Below are positions 24,531 to 32,578 of a DNA stretch of 64,000 nt, in pieces. The translations under genes and the position numbers were made by a program. How positions within the stretch are numbered: position 1 is the stretch's first letter; the number at the start of each line of letters is the position of its first letter. Under the pieces are notes generated by a model. That model made no database searches and was not told the DNA's origin. It was given only the letters and a program-made list of their open reading frames with translations. This DNA is from Lysobacter niastensis. Lineage in GTDB: Bacteria; Pseudomonadota; Gammaproteobacteria; Xanthomonadales; Xanthomonadaceae. The stretch is taken from NCBI RefSeq assembly GCF_015453285.1, contig NZ_JADLZT010000006.1, forward strand, positions 62,001-126,000, written 5' to 3'.

Positions 24531-26087
24531 ATGCTGACGCCCGATTTCGACAACGCCTTCATCCGCGACCTTCCCGGCGACTCCGAGGCGGGCCCCGGCG
24601 TGCGCCAGGTCCAGGCTGCCTGGTCGCCGGTCGAGCCCACGCCGGTGGCCGCGCCGCGGCTGCTCGCGTATTCGCCGGAGATGGCCCGGACGCTCGGCTT
24701 CAGCGACGCCGACGTTGCATCGCCGGAGTTCGCGCAGGTGTTCGGCGGAAACGCGTTGCTGCCGGGCATGCAGCCCTTCGCGGTCAACTACGGTGGCCAC
24801 CAGTTCGGCCATTGGGCCGGCCAGCTTGGAGACGGCCGCGCGATCACGCTGGGCGAGATGGTCAACGCCACCGGCGAGCGCTGGGAGCTGCAGTTGAAGG
24901 GCGCCGGGCTGACGCCGTACTCGCGCAGTGCCGACGGCCGCGCCGTGCTGCGCTCATCGATCCGGGAGTTCCTGTGCAGCGAGGCCATGCACCACCTGGG
25001 CGTGCCGACCACGCGCGCCCTGAGCCTGGTCGGCACCGGCGAACTGGTCGAGCGCGACATGTTCTATGACGGCCATCCGGAGTTGGAGCCGGGCGCGGTG
25101 GTGTGCCGCGTCGCGCCGAGTTTCCTGCGCTTCGGCAATTTCGAACTGCCGGCCTCGCGCGGCGACGTGGACCTGCTGCGCCGGTTGGTGGACTTCTGCA
25201 TCCGTCGCGACTACCCGCGCCTGCGTGGCGAGGGCCAGGCGCTGTACGCCGAATGGTTCGCGCAGGTGTGCGAGCGCACCGCGCTGATGGTGTCGCACTG
25301 GATGCGCGTGGGCTTCGTCCACGGCGTGATGAATACCGACAACATGTCGATCCTCGGCCTGACCATCGACTACGGCCCGTACGGCTGGATCGACAACTTC
25401 GACCCGGGCTGGACACCCAACACCACCGACCGCCACCAGCGCCGCTACCGCTTCGGCCAGCAGCCGCAGGTCGCGTACTGGAACCTCGGCCGCCTCGCCG
25501 GTGCGCTATCGCTGGTGTTCGACGGCGTCGAGGACCTGCAGGAAGGCTTGCGGCGCTACGTGGCTGCCTACACGGCGGCCGATCGCGACCAGATCGCGCG
25601 GAAGCTCGGCCTGGATGAATGCCGCGACGAGGACGTCGGCCTGATGCAGGCGCTGCAGGACCTGATGGTGGATGCCGAGATCGACATGACGCTGTTCTTC
25701 CGCGCGCTGGCCGATGTCGACCCTGACGCGCCGGATCCAAACCTGTTCGCCGACAGCTTCTACGACGAAGCCAAGCGCGAAACCGCGATGCCGCAGTTGC
25801 AGGAATGGCTGTCGCTGTACGCGGCCCGGCTCCTGCAGCAGGACCTGCCGGAAAGCCTGCGGCGCGAAACGATGAACGCCGCCAACCCGCGTTACGTGCT
25901 GCGCAACTACCTGGCGCAGCAGGCGATCGATCGCGCGACGCAGGGCGACCTGGCCGGCGTCAACGACCTGCTCGACGTGATGCGGCGTCCGTACGAGGAC
26001 CAGCCCGGTCGCGAGGCCTATGCGGCACGGCGTCCGGACTGGGCCCGCTCGCGTGCAGGTTGCTCGATGCTGTCCTGCAGTTCCTGA
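24531..26087 (+). CDS. selO: protein adenylyltransferase SelO
   Basis: A 518-aa SelO/YdiU pseudokinase. It transfers AMP from ATP to Ser, Thr or Tyr of target proteins, with roles in redox stress in the family. Seen here: [11 protein letters not shown] (ATP loop), the inverted catalytic region [12 protein letters not shown], and [10 protein letters not shown]. The protein ends with G-C-S-M-L-S-C-S-S, where eukaryotic SelO uses Sec; here both residues are Cys, as usual in bacteria, and they may form a regulatory disulphide. The ATG at 24531 is chosen. Divergent from the amidohydrolase. Confidence 0.95.
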   Translation: MLTPDFDNAFIRDLPGDSEAGPGVRQVQAAWSPVEPTPVAAPRLLAYSPEMARTLGFSDADVASPEFAQVFGGNALLPGMQPFAVNYGGHQFGHWAGQLGDGRAITLGEMVNATGERWELQLKGAGLTPYSRSADGRAVLRSSIREFLCSEAMHHLGVPTTRALSLVGTGELVERDMFYDGHPELEPGAVVCRVAPSFLRFGNFELPASRGDVDLLRRLVDFCIRRDYPRLRGEGQALYAEWFAQVCERTALMVSHWMRVGFVHGVMNTDNMSILGLTIDYGPYGWIDNFDPGWTPNTTDRHQRRYRFGQQPQVAYWNLGRLAGALSLVFDGVEDLQEGLRRYVAAYTAADRDQIARKLGLDECRDEDVGLMQALQDLMVDAEIDMTLFFRALADVDPDAPDPNLFADSFYDEAKRETAMPQLQEWLSLYAARLLQQDLPESLRRETMNAANPRYVLRNYLAQQAIDRATQGDLAGVNDLLDVMRRPYEDQPGREAYAARRPDWARSRAGCSMLSCSS

Positions 26088-26100
26088 GGCTGGGACGCCT

Positions 26101-26805
26101 TCAGGGCAGGGACGCCGCTCGACCGTCAGCGACGAAGCGCAGGCCGTCGGTGTGTTTGGCCACCGTGGTTCCGGGTTCGCAGGAGCGTCCGCGGCGGATG
26201 TCCAGGCCGCGCCGGTAAGCGGCTCCATGCTGGTAGGCCAGCCACCAGCCGCCGTTGACCGGACGGAAACGGAACGCGTCCGGGTCCGGTGTCGCCGGCG
26301 CGCCGTGCGGGCTGTGCACCAGCGCCAGGCTGGTGCCGGTGCCGCCACCGAACGGCCGTCCCAGCCACAGCCACGGCGAAGTGCCGCAGGGATGGCGGCG
26401 GGTGTCGACCAGCAGCCAGCCGCTGCGATGACGCAGGTCGCTGTCGCCCTTGCCGAGTTCCGTGCGCAGCGCTACGGCGCTCCATTGCGTGCGCCACGCA
26501 AGACCCGTCGCAGTGTGCTCCAGTGCAGTGGCCGACACCGCGACGCTGCCGGCCAGCGCCAGCATGGCCAGTACCGCTGCAGCGGACCGGTGGGTGCCGC
26601 GACGGACCCGGTACAGCGCGATGCCGGCTTCGGCGATGCCCCAGAACAGCAGCGCAAAGCCCAGGTAGTAGCGCGTGTCGTACAGCCAGAGGCGATGGTC
26701 GAGGTCCTCCGCCCACGGCGTGAACACCGAGCCGGCCCAGACCCATGTCAGGACCAGCGCCAGCCAAAGCGAGGCCCGCAGCGGTGATGGGGAAAGAGCA
26801 GCCAT
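26101..26805 (-). CDS. membrane protein of unknown function
   Basis: A 234-aa protein with three hydrophobic segments in its first third, at about residues 10-30 (W-L-A-L-V-L-T-W-V-W-A-G), 41-60 and 69-90. The remaining part is soluble and rich in Trp, Gly and Arg (S-P-W-L-W-L-G-R-P-F-G-G-G). No family recognised. The ATG at 26805 gives a sensible N-terminus; a much longer reading from 27054 only adds non-coding-looking residues. It runs toward SelO with 13 bp between the two stops. Confidence 0.65.
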   Translation of the reverse strand: MAALSPSPLRASLWLALVLTWVWAGSVFTPWAEDLDHRLWLYDTRYYLGFALLFWGIAEAGIALYRVRRGTHRSAAAVLAMLALAGSVAVSATALEHTATGLAWRTQWSAVALRTELGKGDSDLRHRSGWLLVDTRRHPCGTSPWLWLGRPFGGGTGTSLALVHSPHGAPATPDPDAFRFRPVNGGWWLAYQHGAAYRRGLDIRRGRSCEPGTTVAKHTDGLRFVADGRAASLP

Positions 26806-26942
26806 GGGCCCAGTGTCGCAGCGGCAGGGTGCCGACAGGAAGCCGGACGATGACGGTTCGGCCAGGCAAGCCGCAAGCCGCAGCACGAGGCGTATACATC
26901 GCCTCCCGCACGATGGCCTCCCGCAACCGCAGGAGCAGGGCC

Positions 26943-27608
26943 ATGAGTGGCATCGAATCGGCGCGCAGCAGTCGTGATCTGCGAATGCACCGGCTTGCGT
27001 GGAGGTGGCTGGCGATGCTTGCCGCGGTCGTCCTCGCTGCGGCGCAGGCGGCACCGCCGACCGCGACGGATCGCACCGTCGGCACGTTCCAGCGGCTCGA
27101 TGAGGGAAGCCGACGCCTGGTCCTGAACCGCGATTCCAAGACCGGAAGCGGCGTGGGCCAGAGCAGTCCCATCCACCTCTATTACGACGACGCGACGCAG
27201 TTCAGCCGCGACGGCGCGACCATCACGGCCGCTGGCCTGCAGCCGGGCCAGCGCCTGCTCGTCGACACGAGCAAGGCGGGCAACCGCGTGCAAGCCAAGC
27301 GTGTGTACGTCCTGGCCAGCACCACGCCGGGGCAGACCTGGGGTGGTTACCTGCACGGGACGATCAAGGCGGTCGAGACCGGCAGCCGTACGGTGCACAT
27401 CGACCAGGCGGATACGATGATCTTCAATCGCATCAACTACGACGAGCAGACCACGCTGAAGTCGGTCGACGGCAAGGTGCTGCCGGTGACATCGCTGAAG
27501 GCCGGCGACGAGGTCGACATGTCGGTCAAGATGCGTGGGCGGCTGGGCTATGCCGACCGCGTGGTGCTGATCCGCCCAGGCGGCAACCCGCCAGCTGTCA
27601 ATCCGTGA
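26943..27608 (+). CDS. exported protein with two DUF5666-like repeats
   Basis: A 221-aa exported protein with a hydrophobic signal region at about residues 20-36. The mature part shows two similar halves: G-T-F-Q-R-L-D-E-G-S-R-R-L-V-L and later G-T-I-K-A-V-E-T-G-S-R-T-V-H-I, each followed by a T-x-F/T-L-K segment, a G-Q/G-D-x-L/V-x-V turn and a final V-Y/V-V-L strand. This resembles tandem small beta-barrels of the DUF5666 kind. Function is unknown. AGGAG at 26931-26935 supports the ATG at 26943. The next gene, uup, follows by 31 bp. Confidence 0.7.
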   Translation: MSGIESARSSRDLRMHRLAWRWLAMLAAVVLAAAQAAPPTATDRTVGTFQRLDEGSRRLVLNRDSKTGSGVGQSSPIHLYYDDATQFSRDGATITAAGLQPGQRLLVDTSKAGNRVQAKRVYVLASTTPGQTWGGYLHGTIKAVETGSRTVHIDQADTMIFNRINYDEQTTLKSVDGKVLPVTSLKAGDEVDMSVKMRGRLGYADRVVLIRPGGNPPAVNP

Positions 27609-27639
27609 TCGCCGCGGGCGGGGGCCGTAGAATGGCGCC

Positions 27640-29523
27640 ATGCCCCTGATCACCCTGAACAACGTCGACTACGGCGTCGGCGGCCCTTTGCTGCTGAATG
27701 ACGTCGGCCTCTCGATCGAAGCCGGCGAGCGCATTGCCCTGATCGGCCGCAACGGCGCCGGAAAGTCCACGCTGATGCGCCTGCTTGCCGGTGAGATCCA
27801 CCCCGATGACGGCGAAATCCGCCGCGAGGGCAATGTGCGCATTGCCCGGCTCGAGCAGGAAGTGCCGGCCGGCGCCGACGGCGACGTCTGGGACGTCGTG
27901 GCCGGAGGACTGGGTGACCTCGGCGCCTGGCTGGCCGAATACCACCACCTGAGCCATGCCGAACACGTCGACACCGACGCGTTGGCGAAAGTGCAGGCGA
28001 AGATCGAGGACGCGCACGGCTGGTCACTGGACCAGCGCGTGACCGAGACGCTGGAGCGGCTCGGCCTGGACGGCGACGTGCTGTTCGCGCGGCTGTCGGG
28101 CGGCATGAAGCGCCGCGTGCTGCTGGCGCGCGCACTGGTGTCCGCGCCGGACCTGCTGCTGCTCGACGAACCGACCAACCACCTCGACATCGAAGCGATC
28201 GATTGGCTCGAAGGGTTCCTGAAGGCCTGGCAGGGCGCGCTGCTGTTCGTCACCCACGATCGCCGTTTCCTGCGTTCGCTGGCCACGCGCATCGTCGAGA
28301 TCGACCGCGGCCAGGTGACCAGCTGGCCGGGCGACTGGGACAACTATCTGCGCCGCCGCGAGGAGCGGCTCAACGCCGAGGCGCAGGAGAACGCGCGCTT
28401 CGACAAGCTGCTGGCGCAGGAGGAAGTCTGGATCCGCCAGGGCATCAAGGCCCGGCGCACCCGCGACGAGGGTCGAGTGCGCAGGCTCAAGGCGATGCGC
28501 GTGGAACGCGCGCAGCGCCGCGAGCAGACCGGCAACGTCAAGATGGCGCTGGCGCAGGGCGATTCCTCGGGCAAGAAGGTAGTCGAGGCCAAAGACGTGT
28601 CCTTCGCCTACGGCGAGCGCACGCTGATGCGCGACCTGTCGACGACGATCTTCCGTGGCGACCGCATCGGTCTGATCGGCCCCAACGGCAGCGGCAAGAC
28701 CACGCTGATCAAATTGCTGCTGGACGAGCTGAAGCCGGATAGTGGCGAGGTGAAGCTCGGCAGCAACCTGCAGGTCGCGTACTTCGACCAGTACCGGGCG
28801 ACACTGCGCGAGGACTGGAACGCGCTGGAGAACGTTGCCGAGGGGCGCGAGTTCGTCGACGTCGGCGGCAAGTCCAAGCACGTGATCGGCTACCTGCAGG
28901 ACTTCCTGTTCACGCCCGAGCGTGCGCGCGCGCCGATCACACGTCTGTCCGGCGGCGAGCGCAACCGGCTGCTGCTGGCCAAGCTGTTCGCGCAGCCGTC
29001 CAACCTGCTGGTGATGGACGAACCAACCAACGATCTCGATGTCGAGACGCTGGAACTGCTGGAAGAAATGTTGGGCGAGTACCCGGGCACGCTGCTGCTG
29101 GTCAGCCACGACCGCGACTTCCTCGACAACGTGGTGACGTCGACCCTCGTCATGGAAGGCGATGGCCGTGTCGGCGAGTACGTGGGTGGCTACAGCGACT
29201 GGGTGCGGCAGCGACCCGCGGCCGGGCAGGAACCCATCGCCAAGGCTGCGGCGAAGTCCGCGGCGACGCCTGCAGCGGCAGTCGTATCGCCTCCCGCAGC
29301 GGCCAAGCGCAAGCTCAGCTACAAGGACGCGCGCGAACTGGAGCAGTTGCCGGCGCGCATCGAATCGCTGGAGACCCGCGTCGCCGAGCTGACCGCGCAG
29401 ATGAACGAACCCTCGTTCTTCCAGCGCGATCGCGCCGCGGTCGCCGCGCACAACGACGAGCTGGCCAGGACGCAGGCAGAGCTGGAAGTGGCCTACGCGC
29501 GCTGGGGCGAACTGGAAGGCTGA
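27640..29523 (+). CDS. uup: ABC-F family ATPase Uup
   Basis: A 627-aa ABC-F protein with two nucleotide-binding domains and no membrane domain. Domain one has G-R-N-G-A-G-K-S-T, L-S-G-G-M-K-R-R and L-L-D-E-P-T-N-H-L-D; domain two has G-P-N-G-S-G-K-T-T, L-S-G-G-E-R-N-R and M-D-E-P-T-N-D-L-D. A charged linker lies between, and a C-terminal helical coiled-coil (about 560-627) is the hallmark of Uup, separating it from EttA or YheS. ABC-F proteins act on the ribosome; Uup also affects precise excision of transposons and genome stability in E. coli. Confidence 0.95.
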   Translation: MPLITLNNVDYGVGGPLLLNDVGLSIEAGERIALIGRNGAGKSTLMRLLAGEIHPDDGEIRREGNVRIARLEQEVPAGADGDVWDVVAGGLGDLGAWLAEYHHLSHAEHVDTDALAKVQAKIEDAHGWSLDQRVTETLERLGLDGDVLFARLSGGMKRRVLLARALVSAPDLLLLDEPTNHLDIEAIDWLEGFLKAWQGALLFVTHDRRFLRSLATRIVEIDRGQVTSWPGDWDNYLRRREERLNAEAQENARFDKLLAQEEVWIRQGIKARRTRDEGRVRRLKAMRVERAQRREQTGNVKMALAQGDSSGKKVVEAKDVSFAYGERTLMRDLSTTIFRGDRIGLIGPNGSGKTTLIKLLLDELKPDSGEVKLGSNLQVAYFDQYRATLREDWNALENVAEGREFVDVGGKSKHVIGYLQDFLFTPERARAPITRLSGGERNRLLLAKLFAQPSNLLVMDEPTNDLDVETLELLEEMLGEYPGTLLLVSHDRDFLDNVVTSTLVMEGDGRVGEYVGGYSDWVRQRPAAGQEPIAKAAAKSAATPAAAVVSPPAAAKRKLSYKDARELEQLPARIESLETRVAELTAQMNEPSFFQRDRAAVAAHNDELARTQAELEVAYARWGELEG

Positions 29524-29648
29524 TCGAAGCACGCCGAGCCTGACGCAGGCCAAGGTGGGAGGGGGCGGAGGGCCTCCTTCCCAAATCCGTGCTTCCAACC
29601 TTTCGCCCAGGAGCAAATAATCGGCGGGTCCACCATGAGGCCTTCGCC

Positions 29649-30200
29649 ATGCGCTCGCTCACCCTGACGGTCGTCTCACTGTTGCTCGGCTGGTGCGCGA
29701 TCGCCCACGCCGAGGTTAAGGACTCCGCACGCGACGGCTTCACCATCGAGAACAGCCAGGTCGTTCCGGTCGATGCCACAACGGCATGGAAGGCGCTGAC
29801 GCAGGACGTCGATCGCTGGTGGCCGAAGGACCACACCTGGTGGGGCGCCGCATCGAAGCTGTCCATCGACGCGCGTGCCGGTGGCTGCTTCTGCGAGATC
29901 GCCGGAGCGCAGCAGGCGCAGCACCTCACCGTCACCTTCGTCGATCCGGGCAAGACCCTGCGCATGGTCGGTGGCCTCGGTCCGCTGCAGGGCATGGGCC
30001 TAGGCGGCGTGGTCGAGTTCCGGCTCGCCCCGGCCGAAGGCGGTGGCACGCGCATCACGCTGTTCCTGCGCGCCGGCGGCTATGCGCCGGACGACCTGGG
30101 CAAGTTCGCGCCTGTGGTCGATCAGGTACAGGGCCTGCAGCTCGGCGGCCTGGCCGACTACCTGCGCAAGCAGGCAGGCGCGGCGCCAGCGAAGCGCTGA
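29649..30200 (+). CDS. exported SRPBCC family protein
   Basis: A 183-aa SRPBCC protein with a signal peptide (about residues 1-21, ending A-H-A). The first strand-helix, F-T-I-E-N-S-Q-V-V-P-V-D-A-T-T-A-W-K-A-L-T, and R-W-W-P-K-D-H-T-W-W-G are clear, with a C-terminal helix near the end. The ligand is unknown; the export is unusual for this fold and may mean it handles a lipid or aromatic compound in the periplasm. Starts 125 bp after uup; ThpR follows by 7 bp. Confidence 0.82.
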   Translation: MRSLTLTVVSLLLGWCAIAHAEVKDSARDGFTIENSQVVPVDATTAWKALTQDVDRWWPKDHTWWGAASKLSIDARAGGCFCEIAGAQQAQHLTVTFVDPGKTLRMVGGLGPLQGMGLGGVVEFRLAPAEGGGTRITLFLRAGGYAPDDLGKFAPVVDQVQGLQLGGLADYLRKQAGAAPAKR

Positions 30201-30207
30201 TAAGGCG

Positions 30208-30780
30208 ATGAAGCCCGTCGGCCATCGCGGCGATGCGGCACAGGACGGCATGCACCGCCTGTTCTTCGCGCTGTGGCCCGACGACACGCTGCGTGCGGGC
30301 ATCGACGAGGTGGCGCGCGAGCTGATGCAGCGCCACGATCCCGGCGGACGCCTGCTGTCCGCCGCGCGCTACCACATGACGCTGCAGTTCCTCGGCGATT
30401 TCAATCCGCTTCCGCCGTCGCTGATCGGCGACGCCTGCGCGGCCGCGGACACACTGCAGTTGCCGCCGTTCGACATGACCCTGGACTGCGCCGGCAGTTT
30501 CCATGGCAGCCACGTGTGGTGGCTTGGCACGCAGCACCGGCCGCCGGAATTGCTGCGGTTGTGGGATGAGATGGGCATCGCCCTGGCCCGCGCGAAGGTG
30601 CCGGTGAAGCCGCACGGGCAGGCATTCGCGCCGCACCTGACGATCCTGCGCAACGTGCGCCGATTCATCGCGCCGGAACCGGTCGCGCCACTGCCATGGC
30701 GTGTCGATGCGTTCGTGCTCGTCGACAGCCGCCCGGGCCGGGACTACGAGGTGGTGCGGCGCTGGCCGCTGCTGGCGTGA
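30208..30780 (+). CDS. thpR: RNA 2',3'-cyclic phosphodiesterase (LigT/ThpR family)
   Basis: A 190-aa 2H-phosphoesterase. The two catalytic His motifs are H-M-T-L (in Y-H-M-T-L-Q-F-L-G, about residue 50) and H-L-T-I (about residue 140), which together hydrolyse the 2',3'-cyclic phosphate of RNA or reverse it as a ligase. The N-terminus R-L-F-F-A-L-W-P is the family's standard first strand. The ATG at 30208 is one choice; ATG at 30250, right before R-L-F-F-A-L, is an equally good start. Confidence 0.9.
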   Translation: MKPVGHRGDAAQDGMHRLFFALWPDDTLRAGIDEVARELMQRHDPGGRLLSAARYHMTLQFLGDFNPLPPSLIGDACAAADTLQLPPFDMTLDCAGSFHGSHVWWLGTQHRPPELLRLWDEMGIALARAKVPVKPHGQAFAPHLTILRNVRRFIAPEPVAPLPWRVDAFVLVDSRPGRDYEVVRRWPLLA

Positions 30781-30790
30781 CGCGTACGGC

Positions 30791-31024
30791 TCAGTGGCGC
30801 AGCTGGATGTCGTCGTCGATGCTGCCGTCGGCGCGCACGACCAGGTAGTCCTGCTCGCCTGCGAACATCACCGGCGTGGGGTGTTCCAGCGGGCCGCGCA
30901 CGAAGCGCAGCGTCCAGCCGTTGTCCTCGCAGACCATCATCATCAGCTCCTGCGCGCGGGTCAGGCCCATGCGCCGTTGCACACGGATGTGGGTGGGTGG
31001 CGTACGCCGGTCGAATCGCAGCAT
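30791..31024 (-). CDS. small hypothetical protein
   Basis: A 77-aa acidic-basic mixed protein: R-F-D-R-R-T-P-P-T-H-I-R-V-Q, then a helix of T-R-A-Q-E-L-M-M-M-V-C-E-D-N-G-W, and a final Y-L-V-V-R-A-D-G-S-I-D-D-D-I-Q. GGAGGG, read on the minus strand, lies eight bases before the ATG at 31024, a good ribosome binding site, so this start is preferred over one at 31102. No family recognised. It converges with thpR (10-bp gap) and is divergent from the gene at 31114. Confidence 0.6.
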   Translation of the reverse strand: MLRFDRRTPPTHIRVQRRMGLTRAQELMMMVCEDNGWTLRFVRGPLEHPTPVMFAGEQDYLVVRADGSIDDDIQLRH

Positions 31025-31113
31025 GACGGTGCCCTCCGGTCTTGCCGTGGCCTCTGCCCGAGCCAACGCAAAACCCGGTGCACAATAGGCCGCGAACCCC
31101 AAGGAGCCCGTTC

Positions 31114-31722
31114 ATGGCCGAGCAGGACCCGCGCATCGATGCCTATATCGCCAAGGCGGCCGAGTTCGCCAGGCCGATCCTCACCCACCTGCGCGCGGCG
31201 GTGCATGCGGCCTGCCCCGAGGTGGTGGAGACGCTGAAGTGGGGCGCGCCGAGCTTCACCTACCGCGGCAAGATCCTGTGCAGCATGGCCGCGTTCAAGC
31301 AGCACGCGGCATTCGGTTTCTGGCAGGGCGCGCAGGTCGTCGGCGGCGCCGATGCGGCCGGCGAGGGCATGGGACAGTTTGGTCGTCTGACCAGGATCTC
31401 CGACCTTCCTGGCAAGCGCGAACTGACCGGCTATCTCCGCCAGGCCATGCAGCTGATCGACAGCGGTGCCACGCGCACGCCCGCCAACGCCACCAAGGGA
31501 CCGAAGCCGGCGCTGGAAGTGCCGCCGGACCTCGCTGCAGCGCTGGCGAAGAACGCGAAGGCGAACGCCACGTTCGAGGGCTTTGCGCCCAGCTACCGCC
31601 GCGACTACATCGAATGGATCACCGAGGCCAAGCGCGAGGACACCCGCAAGCGGCGCCTGGAACAGACCGTCGAGTGGCTGGCCGAGGGCAAGCCACGCAA
31701 CTGGAAGTACATGAACTGCTGA
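31114..31722 (+). CDS. YdeI/OmpD-associated-like protein
   Basis: A 202-aa protein of the DUF1801/YdeI group. Residues 1-110 form the DUF1801 region (R-P-I-L-T-H-L-R-A-A-V-H-A-A-C-P-E-V-V-E and W-G-A-P-S-F-T-Y-R-G-K), which resembles the frataxin-like domain of this family. The C-terminal part has A-F-A-P-S-Y-R-R-D-Y-like text (F-A-P-S-Y-R-R-D-Y-I-E-W-I-T-E-A-K) typical of the bacteriocin-protection YdeI family. AAGGAG at 31101-31106 supports the ATG at 31114. Function is unknown; some relatives affect envelope stress. Confidence 0.85.
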   Translation: MAEQDPRIDAYIAKAAEFARPILTHLRAAVHAACPEVVETLKWGAPSFTYRGKILCSMAAFKQHAAFGFWQGAQVVGGADAAGEGMGQFGRLTRISDLPGKRELTGYLRQAMQLIDSGATRTPANATKGPKPALEVPPDLAAALAKNAKANATFEGFAPSYRRDYIEWITEAKREDTRKRRLEQTVEWLAEGKPRNWKYMNC

Positions 31723-31738
31723 GGGCGGTGGGCCCGCA

Positions 31739-32449
31739 TCAGCGAGCCGAGTCGGCCTGCGTGCAGTCGCGCTTCTTCTCGCCGGCCAGCGTCAACACGC
31801 CGGCATCGCCCTTGGTCCAGAACTCGTTGCCGGAACCGTCGGCGTAGCGTGCGCCGGACGCGGCCATCGCATGCAGCAGCGGCAGGCTTCGGCCGGCGAA
31901 AGCGAGGACGACCCGATCGGCGGCGTTGTCGAAAGTCGCTCCGACATGCAGGTCGCCGCAACTCCAGTGGGTGACATTGGCCGCGGCATTCGCCTGTGTT
32001 TCCCCCGGTCCCGGGACGCGCACCATGCGGAACTCCACCGGCGCGCTGCTGGCCGGATCGACCGGCACGCGCGTGTCGGTGACGAACCACAGTTCGCCGT
32101 TCGGCCCGTTCAAGGAAGCATGCAGGCCGTACATGCCGCCTTTGCGCAGCGTCTTCGGATCGTAGGGCAGGGTGAAGTGGTACGGCGCGCCGGCAACGTC
32201 CTTCATCGTGATCTCCGACAACACCGCCTTGGGCGTGTCGGCAAGCTGGCTGTCGATCAACTGCACGTGGAAGCTCGCGCCCGGCGGCACTTTCATGCGT
32301 TCGAGGTAGGTCGCGGTGCCCGTGATCACGTGCTCGGACGGACCGCTGGTGGCATTGCCGCTGGATGCGCCTGCCGGAGTGGACTGGCACGCGGCCAGTG
32401 AAATCGCCAGGGCGGGAATGAGCGCAAGGCTGAGAAAACGAGGGTTCAT
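31739..32449 (-). CDS. YbaY-MliC fusion lipoprotein
   Basis: A 236-aa lipoprotein. A signal peptide ends with the lipobox L-A-A-C at about residue 21. Residues about 40-140 match the YbaY/DUF4377-like type-III secretion chaperone-like domain (G-T-A-T-Y-L-E-R-M-K-V-P-P-G-A-S-F-H-V-Q-L), common in YbaY lipoproteins. Residues about 160-236 match MliC, the inhibitor of C-type lysozyme (W-S-C-G-D-L-H-V-G-A-T-F-D, then S-G-A-R-Y-A-D-G, F-W-T-K-G-D-A and a final Cys). The joint suggests an outer-membrane protein that protects the cell wall. The pairing of a YbaY domain with MliC is seen in some related lineages. Its 3' end faces the gene at 31114. Confidence 0.85.
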   Translation of the reverse strand: MNPRFLSLALIPALAISLAACQSTPAGASSGNATSGPSEHVITGTATYLERMKVPPGASFHVQLIDSQLADTPKAVLSEITMKDVAGAPYHFTLPYDPKTLRKGGMYGLHASLNGPNGELWFVTDTRVPVDPASSAPVEFRMVRVPGPGETQANAAANVTHWSCGDLHVGATFDNAADRVVLAFAGRSLPLLHAMAASGARYADGSGNEFWTKGDAGVLTLAGEKKRDCTQADSAR

Positions 32450-32578
32450 GGTGTGTCTCCGTGGACGTTTGTCGTCGTCCCCGCCTGCGACCGGAGCGAG
32501 TCCGGCCGGGTGCGGGGATGACAAGCCGTGGCCAGCCTAGCGAGGCGTTTGTTCAGCCCGCGTCAGCTGGACGATGCA

